Shown one piece after another: positions 18,682 to 30,600 of a DNA stretch of 64,000 bases. Origin of the DNA: CAWJKP01 sp963843465 (GTDB taxonomy: Bacteria; Planctomycetota; Planctomycetia; Pirellulales; Thermoguttaceae); contig CAWJKP010000001.1 in NCBI GenBank assembly GCA_963843465.1, positions 1,612,001 to 1,676,000 on the forward strand, in the 5' to 3' direction. The notes beneath the pieces are model-generated. The model saw only the letters and a list, made by a program, of their open reading frames with translations, ran no database searches and had not been told where the DNA came from. How positions within the stretch are numbered: the stretch's first letter is position 1; every line of letters starts with the position of its first letter. A program made the translations under genes and the position numbers.

Positions 18682-21409
18682 ATGAGCCCGTACTTTCACG
18701 GAATTGTCTTCGGTGGTCTGATAGCTTTTGCTCTCACAGCCAATGCCCAGCAGCTTCCTCCTGCCAGAGCGACGGCCCAGGTTCCGCAGGCTGCCGGGCC
18801 CTCACAGTCGGATGGTTTGCCATACGATGCGGAGATGATTGCGCAGTTACGCGACGTCGCCTACGGCAGGAATGCCGCGGGTGAGTTCAAGGAGCCGTCA
18901 GCCCGCGTGCGTGAAGCGGCCCTCGAGGCGTTGAGCCGTTACGAGACTGCCGCCAGTCCGACGGGGCAGGTTTCGGGAGTCCCTGCGGCTCACTTCGGAC
19001 AGTCCGGCGGTCCGGGTTCCGCCAAGGATCGCGATCCGGGTTCTTTCTACGTTGCCGACAACGGGGAGGTTCGCCATGCGGACTTCCAGCCGACCCAGCC
19101 GCCAGTTCAACCGCCGACGCCGCCGACCGGCCCGCCCGCCGGCCCGCCGCCAGGTGCGACGACCGGCCCGCCGTCAGGTGCGACGACCGGTCCGACGGGC
19201 GGTCCGACGACGAACGCGCCGTCGCCCGAGGCGGAGCTGCCCCTCGGAACTTTTATCGGGCTAGCGAAAGTGTCGGAGGCGCCGCCAGGTTCGCCCGGAG
19301 CGGCAACTGTTTTCAATGTTCCTACCCAGCAACCCAGCGTAGACACCGCACAAGCCTTGAGCCAGAACAGTGCCGTCAACGACGTCGAAGTGCAGCGGCG
19401 TTCCTCGGTGTCGTTCGACCCGCACGTTCGCGGATACCGATGGGGCCAGATCTACACCGACGCGGACGACGCCTACTGGATGCCCGCCCGGCTCGACATG
19501 GACACCATGCTCAGCAAGCTCGATCCGGGCATGATCGATAGCGTGGACGTCATCCCCGGGCCGTACGGGGTTCGCTTCGGACCGGGCTTTGCCTTCATCG
19601 ACGTCAATCTGCTTCCCGCGCCTCGGCACGACTCCTTCCAAGCGGACTCCGATTCGACGATCAACGTGCAGAGCAACGGCGGCCAGGTCTACGGACGTGA
19701 AACCGTCAGCGGCGGCGGCTCCGACTGGGGTTTCCGCGGCGGCTACGGCGAGCGCGACGGCAGCGACTACACGGCCGGCGACGGTGAGAAGATGCCGTCG
19801 GCCTACCACAGCCACGATGCCTGGGGCGAGGTCGGCTACGACCTCAAGCCGCACCTGCACCTCGACGTCTCCTATCAGCGGCTCGATGAGACCGATACGC
19901 AGATTCCCGGCCAGTTCTTCGATATCGCCGAGTTGACGTTCCTACGGCTTCCAGACGCGAATCGTCAGCGACGACCCCATGGCCCCCTGGACCCGGCTGA
20001 GCCTCAGCGGCTGGTACAACTGCACCGTCTTCCGCGGCGACACGGCCGGCAACAGCCTCCCCACCTTCCCCGTCATTCAGCGCATCAATTACGCCCTCGG
20101 CCAGGAGTTCGCTTACGAGTTATACGACCCGATGAACAAGTATTACCTCTCGGGCTTCACCAACGGTTGTCAGTATTCGGCGGGGGCGCGTGTGGGGTTC
20201 GTCTTCGGCGACAAAGATGCCCTGCAGTTGCGGACCGGGGCCGATTACCGCTATATCGGCCAGTTCATCGACGAGTCCTTCACCATCGATCAAATGGGAC
20301 CCGGCGTTGGGCCCTTCGGGACCGGCAATGCCCAGGGTCAATTCGACACCAACATGCCGCAATCCTATATGATCGATCCGGGGGTCTATGCGGAACTCTC
20401 GCTGCCGATGACCGATCTCTGGACCGTCTCGGCCGGCGTCCGCGTCGACTACGCCCACACGGACGCCAGCATCGGCCAGCTTCGCATGTCCGGCGGGCTC
20501 TATGCCGGCAGCCTCACCGGCCTGGATGCGAACCTGGACAACGACAACATCCTCCAGCGCGGCGACGCGCTGACGTCCTTCTACCTCAGCAACCGCTACA
20601 AGCTCAACGAGCACTGGACGCTCAGCGGCGGATTCGGCGAAGCTGAGCGGCCCCCGACGCTCACCGAGCGATACGCCGACGGCGTCTTCATCAGCTCGCT
20701 GCAAACGGGCTTCACCAACGTCATCGGCGACCCTCAGATCAAGCCGGAACGCGACTGGCAGATCGACGTCGGCCTGGCCGCCGAGTACGACAACTGGCGG
20801 AGCCGCGGCAACTTCTTCTCCGCCTGGGTCCAGGATTACATCACCTACACCGGCCAGTCGGCGTTCATTCCCCCCAGCGAGGCATTCCAGGATGCCCGGC
20901 TGCTGTTCTTCACGAACACCCCCTTGGCGACCCTGACGGGCTTCGACGCCACCCAGGAGTTGGACCTGAACGCTTACCTGACGCCCTTCGCCCGGATGTC
21001 GTATACGGCAGGATACAACCAGACGATCCACGTCCCCTTGCCCGGCATGTCGCCCCTGGATTCGGTGCTGGGCCTGCGGATTCACGACCCCGACAAGGGC
21101 CGCCACTGGGGCTTCGAGACCGCGGTCCGCATGGTCCCCAGGCAGACCCAGTTGGGCGGGATCGTCGAGAACGGGACGCCGACCATCGTCGAGACCACTA
21201 CGGCCCCCTTCGCCGTCTGGAACCTCCGCGGCTACTACAACTGCACCAAGGATCTGAGCATCGTGGCGGGCATCAACAACGTGCTCAACACGAACTATCA
21301 AGAAGCGCTGGACCTGCGATACCAGACGCTCCCCGGCAGCGGCCTCGGCGCACTCAAAGTCCTGGAACCCGGCTTCAGCACCTACTGCGGCGTGAACTGG
21401 AAATACTAG
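18682..21409 (+). CDS. TonB-dependent receptor-like outer-membrane protein (one frameshift)
   Basis: About 908 residues when repaired. A signal peptide (to about residue 22, ending ALTANAQQ) is followed by a unique region and a Pro/Gly/Thr-rich linker (about 140-185). A plug-like domain comes next: DTAQALSQNSAV, VRGYRWGQIYTDADD, and IDSVDVIPGPYGVRFGPGFAFIDV, the usual plug ending. The rest alternates aromatic beta-strands and ends FSTYCGVNWKY, as expected of a 22-strand barrel. The frame breaks near 19940; joining there gives ELTYGFQTRIVSDDP. ATG 18682 has a GAGG-type ribosome site about 6 bases upstream. The substrate is unknown, and no ExbBD or TonB genes are nearby. An obvious N-terminal TonB box is not visible, so energy coupling is uncertain. 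Confidence 0.8.
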
Positions 21410-21460
21410 GGACGAATGGTTCGGGCGCGTTTTGCACGATCGTCGCCTCCCCGCCGCGTC

Positions 21461-21621
21461 CTAGCACCAAAGGGTTTTCCGACCGGTTCGTCTTAAGAAC
21501 GGCGTGGCGCAGAAGCCCGAAGCGTAAGCGAGGGAATCGCGCCGTTTCCCTCGCTTACGCTTCGGGCTTCTGTGACTTTGCAAACGTGACGCAAGACGGC
21601 GCAAAACACGTTTGGTGCTAG
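21461..21621. repeat. Large palindromic repeat, family G, overlapping a stop codon
   Basis: Outer arms CTAGCACCAAA (21461) and TTTGGTGCTAG (to 21621). Inner arms are AGAAGCCCGAAGCGTAAGCG (from 21511) and CGCTTACGCTTCGGGCTTCT (to 21571), which form a strong stem. The right outer arm contributes the TAG stop (21618-21620, minus strand) of the giant repeat protein. The CCCGAAGCGTAAGCGAGGG core is, to my knowledge, a common dispersed sequence in planctomycete genomes. Confidence 0.88.
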
Positions 21622-24600
21622 CGGGGCCGATGCTGATCGAACGCCTCAAGGAAACCTAGCGCAGTCAGCGTCTTCTGGTACGCGCTAAAATCAGCGTTGG
21701 TGAACCGTTTCACTTCGAGCCATTCCAACGGCCCGAGGTAGCCGAGTCCGTTGGTCTCGGTGGTCGGGTCCCCGATGATCGTGTCGATGTTGTCGGCGAA
21801 CACAAAGTTACGCGCACCGTACTGCGCATCAATAGTGTTCGGGTTCATCGACGAACGCGCCAGCGCAGTGATGGCGCCGGTCGACTGATTGTAGGTATAG
21901 CCCGAGTAGAAGACGTTGAGACCGCTGCCTTTGGCCGACGCCATCGTGGCTTTGCCGCCATCTTTATGGTCGTCGACAAACACGTTGTTCCCCGTGCCGC
22001 CGAACATCTCGGTTTGCCCGCTGGGCGGGCTTGACGGCCCGACCAGCAGCGAGTTGATGGCGGTATCGTTCTCGAGCAGACTGCCTCCCGGCCCGGCGAA
22101 CATCTGGATCTGCCCCAGGTTCTTGCTCACCTGGATCGGATCGGACGGGGTGGAATTCAAGTAGCCCACTTTCACAAAGTCGTTGTTGTCGCCGCCGCCG
22201 TGAGCCTGCAGTTTCACTCCGCCCGCTCCGCCGTTGATCAAGATGGTTCCGGCGGGAGCGGTCTTGGGAAGCTGGGCAAGAGTGACGTTCGAACCAGTCC
22301 TCATTGGCCGACTGGGTATTGAATTGCAGAATGTTGACCAGGGCGTTGATCGTGAACGCATGCGGTATCCCCACGTTCACCTTGATGGTGTCGCTCGTGT
22401 TGCTGAGCTGGTTGACGTCGTAGAAATTCTCCATCGTTTTCCCGTCTTTAGCGGGCATCGTCGTTGAATAGCCAGTGATATTCATCTGGTTGCGGCCATT
22501 TGGATCCGGATAGGTCGTTCCGTCGAATTCGAGGCTGTATGTCGACACCTTGGCCAGGCTCAGGTTGAGTGACAGAGTGTTGCTCCCGCCTTGGGCCTGG
22601 ATGACCGGTTCCGTGCTGCTGATGATCTGGCAGGAGCTAGTGGCCGTCCCTTGGATACTGGTCGTGCTCGTCTTTCCCGTCGCTCCGACCAGGATCAGCA
22701 CACCGCCTTTCGGCGCTTCGATGTTGCCGGATATGAGCGTGTTGTCGGCCGTCAATTTGATGGAGCCCGTCGTGGATAAGACCGTGACGCCGGGATTGAC
22801 CGTCATGGTGTCGTTGCTGGCGACCGGCGAGTTGGTCACGGTGATGATGATTTTACCGCTGGTAGTGATGTTTTGAGCGAGCGTCATCGGCCCATCCGTC
22901 GTGACCGTCAGCGAAGCGAGCGGCATGACTCCGCCTACAGCCGCGTCAAACTCCGTGATGCCCGTGGTGCTGGTCGTCAGCCCCTCGACGCCCGCCGTGG
23001 CCGCGTCCACCGTGCTCTTGAACCAGATCTTCCCGCCGCCCGTGTCCGTGAGCGACTCCGTCGTGCTCAGCGTCACGGCCCCTTCATAGGTCTGGCCGCC
23101 GCCCTGGGTGGTGACCGTGCCGCCGTTGAGGTCTGCCGCTCCCTTGATGTCCAGGGAGCTCAGGCCCGTCGCCGCGCCGTCCAGCACCGTGTTGCCCACG
23201 ATGGCCAGCCAGTTGGACACTCCCGCCACCGTGGCGTCGAAGGTCACCGTGCTCGCCGTCAACGTCGTGCCGGCGCTGAGCGTCACCGCCTCCTGGTAGA
23301 CCTGCGTCCCGCTGGAGATCACCGTCCCGCCGTCGATCGCCGTGGTGCCGCTGACGTTCAAGCTGCTCAGGCCCGTCACCGCGCCGTCCAGCACCGCGTT
23401 GCCCAGAATGGCCAGCGAGTTCGACCCTCCCGCCACGGTGGCGTCGAAGGTCACCGTGCTCGCCGTCAACGTCGTGCCGGCGCTGAGCGTCACCGCCTCC
23501 TGGTAGACCTGCGTCGCGCTGGAGGTCACCGTCCCGCCGTCGATCGCCGTGGCGCCGCTGACGTTCAAGCTGCTCAGGCCCGTCACCGCGCCGTCCAGCA
23601 CCGCGTCGCCCACAATGGCCAGCGAGTTCGACCCTCCCGCCACCGTGGCGTCGAAGGTCACCGTGCTCGCCGTCAGCGTCGTGCCGGCGCTGAGCGTCAC
23701 CGCCTCCTGGTACACCTGCGTCCCGCTGGAGGTCACCGTCCCGCCGTCGATCGCCGTGGCGCCGCTGACGTTCAAGGTGCTCAGGCCCGTCACCGCGCCG
23801 TCCAGCACCGCGCTACCCACGATGGCCAGCCAGTTCGACCCTCCCGCCACGGTGGCGTCGAAGGTCACCGTGCTCGCCGTCAGCGTCGTGCCGGCGCTGA
23901 GCGTCACCGCCTCCTGGTAGACCTGCGTCCCACTGGAGGTCACCGTCCCGCCGTCGATCGCCGTGGCGCCGCCGACGTTCAAGCTGCTCAGGCCCGTCAC
24001 CGCGCCGTCCAGCACCGCGTTGCCCACAATGGCCAGCCAGTTCGACGCTCCCACCACGGTGGCGTCGAAGGTCACCGTGCTCGCCGTCAGCGTCGTGCCG
24101 GCGCTGAGCGTCACCCCCTCCTGGTACACCTGCGTCCCACTGGAGGTCACCGTCGCGCCGTCGATCGCCGTGGCGCCGCTGACGTTCAAGCTGCTCAGGC
24201 CCGTCACCGCGCCGTCCAGCACGGCGTTGCCCACAATGGCCAGCGATTTCGACCCCCCCGCCACCGTGGCGTCGAAGGTCACCGTGCTCGCCGTCAGCGT
24301 CGTGCCGGCGCTGAGCGTCACCACCTCCTGGTACACCTGCGTCCCGCTGGAGGTCACCGTCCCGCCGTCAATCGCCGTGGCGCCGCTGACGTTCAAGCTG
24401 CTCAGGCCCGTCACCGCGCCGTCCAGCACCGCGTTGCCCACAATGGCCAGGGAGTTCGACGCTCCCGCCACCGTGGCGTCGAAGGTCACCGTGCTCGCCG
24501 TCAACGTCGTGCCGGCGCTGAGCGTCACCGCCTCCTGGTAGACCTGCGTCCCGCTGGAGGTCACCGTCCCGCCATCGATCGCCGTGGTGCCGCCGACGTT

Positions 24601-27600
24601 CAAGCTGCTCAGGCCCGTCACCGCGCCGTCCAGCACCGCGTTGCCCACGATGGCCAGGGAGTTCGACGCTCCCGCCACGGTGGCGTCGAAGGTCACCGTG
24701 CTCGCCGTCAGCGTCGTACCGTCGCTGAGCGTCACCGCCTCCTGGTACACCTGCGTCCCGCTGGAGGTCACCGTCCCGCCATCGATCGCCGTGGTGCCGC
24801 CGACGTTCAAGCTGCTCAGGCCCGTCACCGCGCCGTCCAGCACCGCGTTGCCCACGATGGCCAGCGAGTTCGACGCTCCCGCCACCGTGGCGTCGAAGGT
24901 CGCCGTGCTCGCCGTCAGCGTCGTGCCGGCGCTGAGCGTCACCGCCTCCTGGTACACCTGCGTCCCGCTGGAGGTCACCGTCCCGCCGTCAATCGCCGTG
25001 GTGCCGCTGACGTTCAAGCTGCTCAGGCCCGTCACCGCGCCGTCCAGCACCGCGTTGCCCACGATGGCCAGCCAGTTCGACCCTCCCGCCACGGTGGCGT
25101 CGAAGGTCGCCGTGCTCGCCGTCAGCGTCGTGCCGGCGCTGAGCGTCACCGCCTCCTGGTAGACCTGCGTCCCGCTGGAGGTCACCGTCCCGCCGTCGAT
25201 CGCCGTGGTGCCGCTGACATTCAAGCTGCTCAGGCCCGTCACCGTGCCGTCCAGCACCGCGTTGCCCACGATGGCCAGCCAGTTCGACGCTCCCGCCACG
25301 GTGGCGTCGAAGGTCACCGTGCTCGCCGTCAGCGTCGTGCCGGCGCTGAGCGTCACCGCCTCCTGGTACACCTGCGTCCCGCTGGAGGTCACCGTCCCGC
25401 CGTCGATCGTCGTGGTGCCGCCGCCTCCCGTGGTCAGGTAGCCCAACGCCGTGGTCGCGCCGCTGACGCCCACGTTGCCCTCGAACCACGTCGTGCCCGG
25501 ATCGTTGACCACCAGCCCGTAGTAACTGCCCGCCAGCGAATCGACCGTCTGCTCGAACGTCACGTTGGGATTGACGCCGCCGCCGGCCGCCGCCGTGATC
25601 GCCGTGTCGGCCCACAGCCACACGGGATCCTTGAAGTCCTGGTTGCCGTTACGCGTCGCGTTGACAGCCTGGGTGTCCACGCTGATCGTGCTGCCCGACC
25701 CCAATTGGGTGGTCCCCGCCGCGTCCGTGGTCAGGTAGCCCAACGCCGTGGTCGCGCCGCTGACGCCTACGTTGCCCTCGAACCACGTCGTGCCCGGATC
25801 GTTGACCACCAGCCCGTAGTAACTGCCCGCCAGCGAGTCGACCGTCTGCTCGAACGTCACGTTGGGATTGACGCCGCCGCCGGCCGCCGCCGTGATCGTC
25901 GTATCGGCCTCCAACACCAGGGGATCCTTGAAGTCCTGGTCGCCGTTACGCGTCGCGTTGACAGCCTGGGTGTCCACGCTGATCGTGCTGCCCGACCCCA
26001 ATTGGGTGGTCCCCGCCGCGTCCGTGGTCAGGTAGCCCAACGCCGTGGTCACGCCGCTGACGCCTACGTTGCCCTCGAACCACGTCGTGCCCGGATCGTT
26101 GACCACCAGCCCGTAGTAACTGCCCGCCAGCGAGTCGACCGTCTGCTCGAACGTCACGTTGGGATTGACGCCGCCGCCGGCCGTGGCCGTGATCGTCGTA
26201 TCGGCCTCCAACACCAGGGAATCCTTGAAGTCCTGGTCGCCGTTACGCGTCGCGTTGACAGCCTGGGTCTCCACGCTGATCGTGCCGCCCGACCCCAATT
26301 GGGTTGTCCCCGCCGCGTCCGTGGTCAGGTAGCCCAACGCCGTGGTCGCGCCGCTGACGCCTACGTTGCCCTCGAACCACGTCGTACCCGGATCGTTGAC
26401 AATCATCCCGTAGTAACTGCCCGCCAGCGAATCGACCATCTGCTCGAACGTCACGTTGGGATTGACGCCGCCGCCGGCCGTGGCCGTGATCGTCGTATCG
26501 GCCTCCAACACCAGGGAATCCTTGAAGTCCTGGTCGCCGTTGCGCGTCGCGTTGACAGCCTGGGTCTCCACGCTGATCGTGCTGGCAGACCCCAATTGGG
26601 TGGTCCCCGCCGCGTCCGTGGTCAGGTAGCCCAGCGCCGTGTTCCCGGCCGTCGCGCCTACGTTGCCCTCGAACCACGTCGTACCCGGATCGTTGACCAC
26701 CAGCCCGTAGTAACTGCCCGCCAGCGAATCAACCGTCTGCTCGAACGTCACGTTGGGATTGACGCCGCCGCCGGCCGCGGCCGTGATCGCCGTATCGGCC
26801 TCCAACACCAGGGGATCCTTGAAGTCCTGGTTGCCGTTATGGTTCGTCGGGCCGGCCGCCGCCGCCGGATTGCTGCCCGCCAGGCCCTGGGTCTCCACGC
26901 TGATCGTGCTGCCCGACCCCAATTGGGTTGTCCCCGCCGCGTCCGTGGTCAGGTAGCCCAACGCCGTGGTCGCGCCGCTGACGCCTACGTTGCCCTCGAA
27001 CCACGTCGTGCCCGGATCGTTGACCACCAGCCCGTAGTAACTGCCCGCCAGCGAATCGACCGTCTGCTCAAAGGTCACGTTGGGATTGACGCCGCCGGCC
27101 GCCGCGGCCGTGATCGTCGTATCGGCCTCCAACACCACGGGATCCTTGAAGTCCTGGTTGCCGTTATGGTTCGTCGGGCCGGCCGCCGTCGCCGGATTGC
27201 TGCCCGCCAGAGCCTGGGTCGTCACGGCAATCGTGGCCGCTGCGCCTCCAAGGTCGGTCTGCGATCCGCCTTCAACGGTCAGGTAGCCCAGGGCGCTTGT
27301 GCTGCCTACATTGCCGGAGAACTGGGTGCCGGCCGAAGCATTGACCGTCAGGCCGAAGTGGCTTCCCGCCTCCGAATCGACGGTGCTGAGGAAAGAGACG
27401 CTGCCTCCGCTGCTGAGCGTCACATCTTGGCTCAAATAGACGGGGATGCCGTAGACCTGGTTTTTGTCAACATGGACATCGCTATTGACATCGATTCCGT
27501 TGGCGCCGCCGCCGCCCGTCGAGTTCAGAATGAGATCACCGATTTCACCCAGGCCGCCCACGGTGCCTTGGAAGGAGACATTGCCGCCGTTGTACTCGGT

Positions 27601-30600
27601 CTGAACTGCATGAACAACGGCGTCCACCGTTGTCAAGCCGGCCTGGGCGTTAATGGTCAGGTTGCCTTGGGCAACAGGGCCGCTGTCCAGCGTGCTCTGG
27701 AAGGTGAAGACGGCGCCCGTCAGCGTCGTGGTCGTGTCCGCCCCAGGGGGAACCGGGTCGTTGTAAAGGGTAACCGGGTCGTTGTACGTTTGGTCGCCGC
27801 TGGTGGTCACGCCGCCGCCGTTGATCTGCGTCGTGCCGGCCGCGTCCACGGTCAGGCTCGCCAGCGGAGTGGTGCTGCCCACCAGGCCGCCGAAGATCGT
27901 AGCGCCGGCCGTGCTGACTTGCAATGCTTGGGCGCCGTCCAGCGCGCCGCCGAAGGTGATGTCCCCCCCGCCGTTGCTGGTCAGCGTGGTGTTCGCCCCC
28001 AGGGTAACCGGGTCTTTGTACGTTTGGGGGCCGCTGCTGGTCACGCCGCCGCCGTTGATCTGCGTCGTGCCGGCCGCGTCCGTGGTCAGGCTGGTCAGCG
28101 GAGTCACGCTGCCCACCAGGCCGCCGAAGATCGTAGCGCCGGCCGTGTTCACCTGCAACACGTGGGCGCCATCCAACATACTGAAGGAGATGTTCCCGCC
28201 GCCCGTGCTGACCAGCGTGGCATCGGCCGTCAAGGCGGCCGCGTTGCCATACATCTGGCTGCCGCTGGTCGTGAAACTCCCGGTGATCGTCGTGTTGATC
28301 GTCGTGCCGCCCGCGCCGTCGGATGTGAAATTGTCGATGTTGGTGAACACGGAAGGTACGGTTACCGGACTGGTGAAGGTCAGCCAAAGGCTGTGCGAAT
28401 CCGCGTCCCAGCTCGGTCCCAGGATAAGCGTCGAGCCGGTGAGGTGGGCGTCGGCGCCCTGGGTAACAGGGTCGTCATACGTCTGGGCGAGGGTGGTGGT
28501 CACACCGCCGCCGTTGATCTGCGTCGTGCCGCCGCCTTCCGTGGTCAGGCTGGCCAGCGCCGTGCTGCTGCCTACCAGGCCGCCGAAGGTGATCGTCCCG
28601 GGGGTGGCAGACGTGGTGTTGACCGTCACGGCCGAGTCGCCGTCCAAGGTGGACTCGAAGGTGATGGGCCCGCCGCCGATGGACGTGAAGCCGGTGGTGG
28701 GCGCGCCCAGCGTGACCGCGTCCTGGTAGTCTTGCAGGCCGCTGGTGGTCACGCCGCCGCCGTTGATCTGCGTCGTGCCGCCGCCTTCCGTGGTCAGGCT
28801 GGCCAGGGGCGTGGTGCTGCCCACCGCCCCGCCGAAGGTGATTGTGGCGGGGCTCGTCGTGTTGACTGTCACATTCGAGCTGCCCTCCAGGGTGGACGCG
28901 AAGGTGATGGGCGAGCCGGTGGTGGACGTGAAGCCCGTGACGCCCCCACCCAGCGTTACCGCGTCCTGGTAGTCTTGCAGGCCGCCGGTGGTCACGCCGC
29001 CGCCGTTGATCTGCGTCGTGCCGCCGCCTTCCGTGGTCAGGCTGCTCAGGGCCGTGGTGCCGCCGACCGCCCCGCTGAAGGTGATCGTGCCGGGGGCGGC
29101 AGACGTAGTGTTGATCGTCACGGCCGAGGCGCCGTCCAGGGTGGACCCGAAGGTGATGGACCCGCCGCCGTTGGAGGTAAAGCCGCTGGTGGACGCGCCC
29201 AGCGTGACCACGTCCTGGTAGTCTTGCAGGCCGTTGGTGGTCACGCTGCCGCCGTTGACCGCCGTGGTGCCGCCGCCCTCGGTGGTCAGGCGGAGCAGGT
29301 TCGTGGTGTTGCCCACCGCCCCGTCGAAGGTGATCGTGCCGGGGCTGGCAGACGTGGTGTTGACCGTCACTACCGAGGGGCCGTTGAGGGTGGACTCGAA
29401 GGTAATGGACTTGCCGCCGGTGGACATAAAGCCCGTGTCGAGCGCGCCCGCCGTGACCGCGTCCTTGTAGTCCTGCAGACCGCTCGTCTCCACGAGGTCG
29501 CCGTTGACCGCCGTGGTGCCGCCGCCTTCCGTGGTCAGGCTGGCCAGGGCCGTGGTGCTGCCCACCGCCCCGTTGAAGACGATCGTTTCGGCGGCCGTGG
29601 CGTTGACCGTCACGGCCGAGGCGCCGTCCAGGGTGGACTCGAAGGTGATGGCCCCGCCGCCGGTGGACGTGAAGCCGGTGCTGGCCGCGCTTAGCGTGAC
29701 CGCGCACGCGTAGATTTGCAGGCCGCTCGTTGTCACGAGGCCGCCGTTGACCGCCGTGGTGCCGCCATCGGCGGTCAGGCTGGTCAGGGCCGTGCTTCCG
29801 CCCACGGCCGCCGAGAAGGTGGTGGCCCCGGTACTGGTCGTCTGCAGGGTCTTGCCGCCGTCGACCGTCCCACCGAAGGTGATCGCCCCGCTGCCCGTGC
29901 TGACCACCGTCGCTCCCGCCAGCGTCGTCGCCCCGCTGGTCACCTGGAAGGCGCTGTTGGTGGTCGTGTACGTGCCGTTGAAGGTGAGCGTGGCGTTGTT
30001 GTACGTCTGGGCTCCCGTGGTGGTCACGCTGACCACCGAAAGGCTGCTGCCGACGCCGCCACTGGTGGTCAGGCTGGTCAGGGCCGTGCTTCCGCCCACG
30101 GCCGCCGAGAAGGTGGTGGCCCCGGTACTGGTCGTCTGCAGGCTCTTGCCGTGGTCGACCGTCCCACCGAAGGTGATCGCCCCGCTGCCCGTGCTGACCA
30201 CCGTCGCTCCCGCCAGCGTCGTCGCCCCGCTGGTCACCTGGAAGGCGCTGTTGGTGGTCGTGTACGTGCCGTTGAGGGCGACCGTGGCGTTGCCATACGT
30301 CTGGGCCCCCGTGGTGGTGACGCTGAGCACCGAAAGGCTGCTGCCGACGCCATTGGTGGTCAGGCTGGTCAGGGCCGTGCTTCCGCCCACGGCCGCCGAG
30401 AAGGTGGTGGCCCCGGTACTGGTCGTCTGCAGGGTCTCGCCGCCGTCGACCGTCCCACCGAAGGTGATCGCCCCGCTGCCCGTGCTGACCACGGTCGCTC
30501 CCGCCAGCGTCGTCGCCCCGCTGGTCACCTGGAAGGCGCTGTTGGTGGTCGTGTACGTGCCGTTGAGGGTGAGCGTGGCGTTGTTGAACGTCTGGGCTCC

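Noticed and set aside
22873..29694. A 2,273-residue open frame on the plus strand opposite the giant repeat gene, continued at 29716-33342
   Set aside because: It is Arg/His/Ala-rich and repeats with the same periods as the minus-strand protein. It has no signal, motif or ribosome site. It is an echo of codon bias in tandem repeats.
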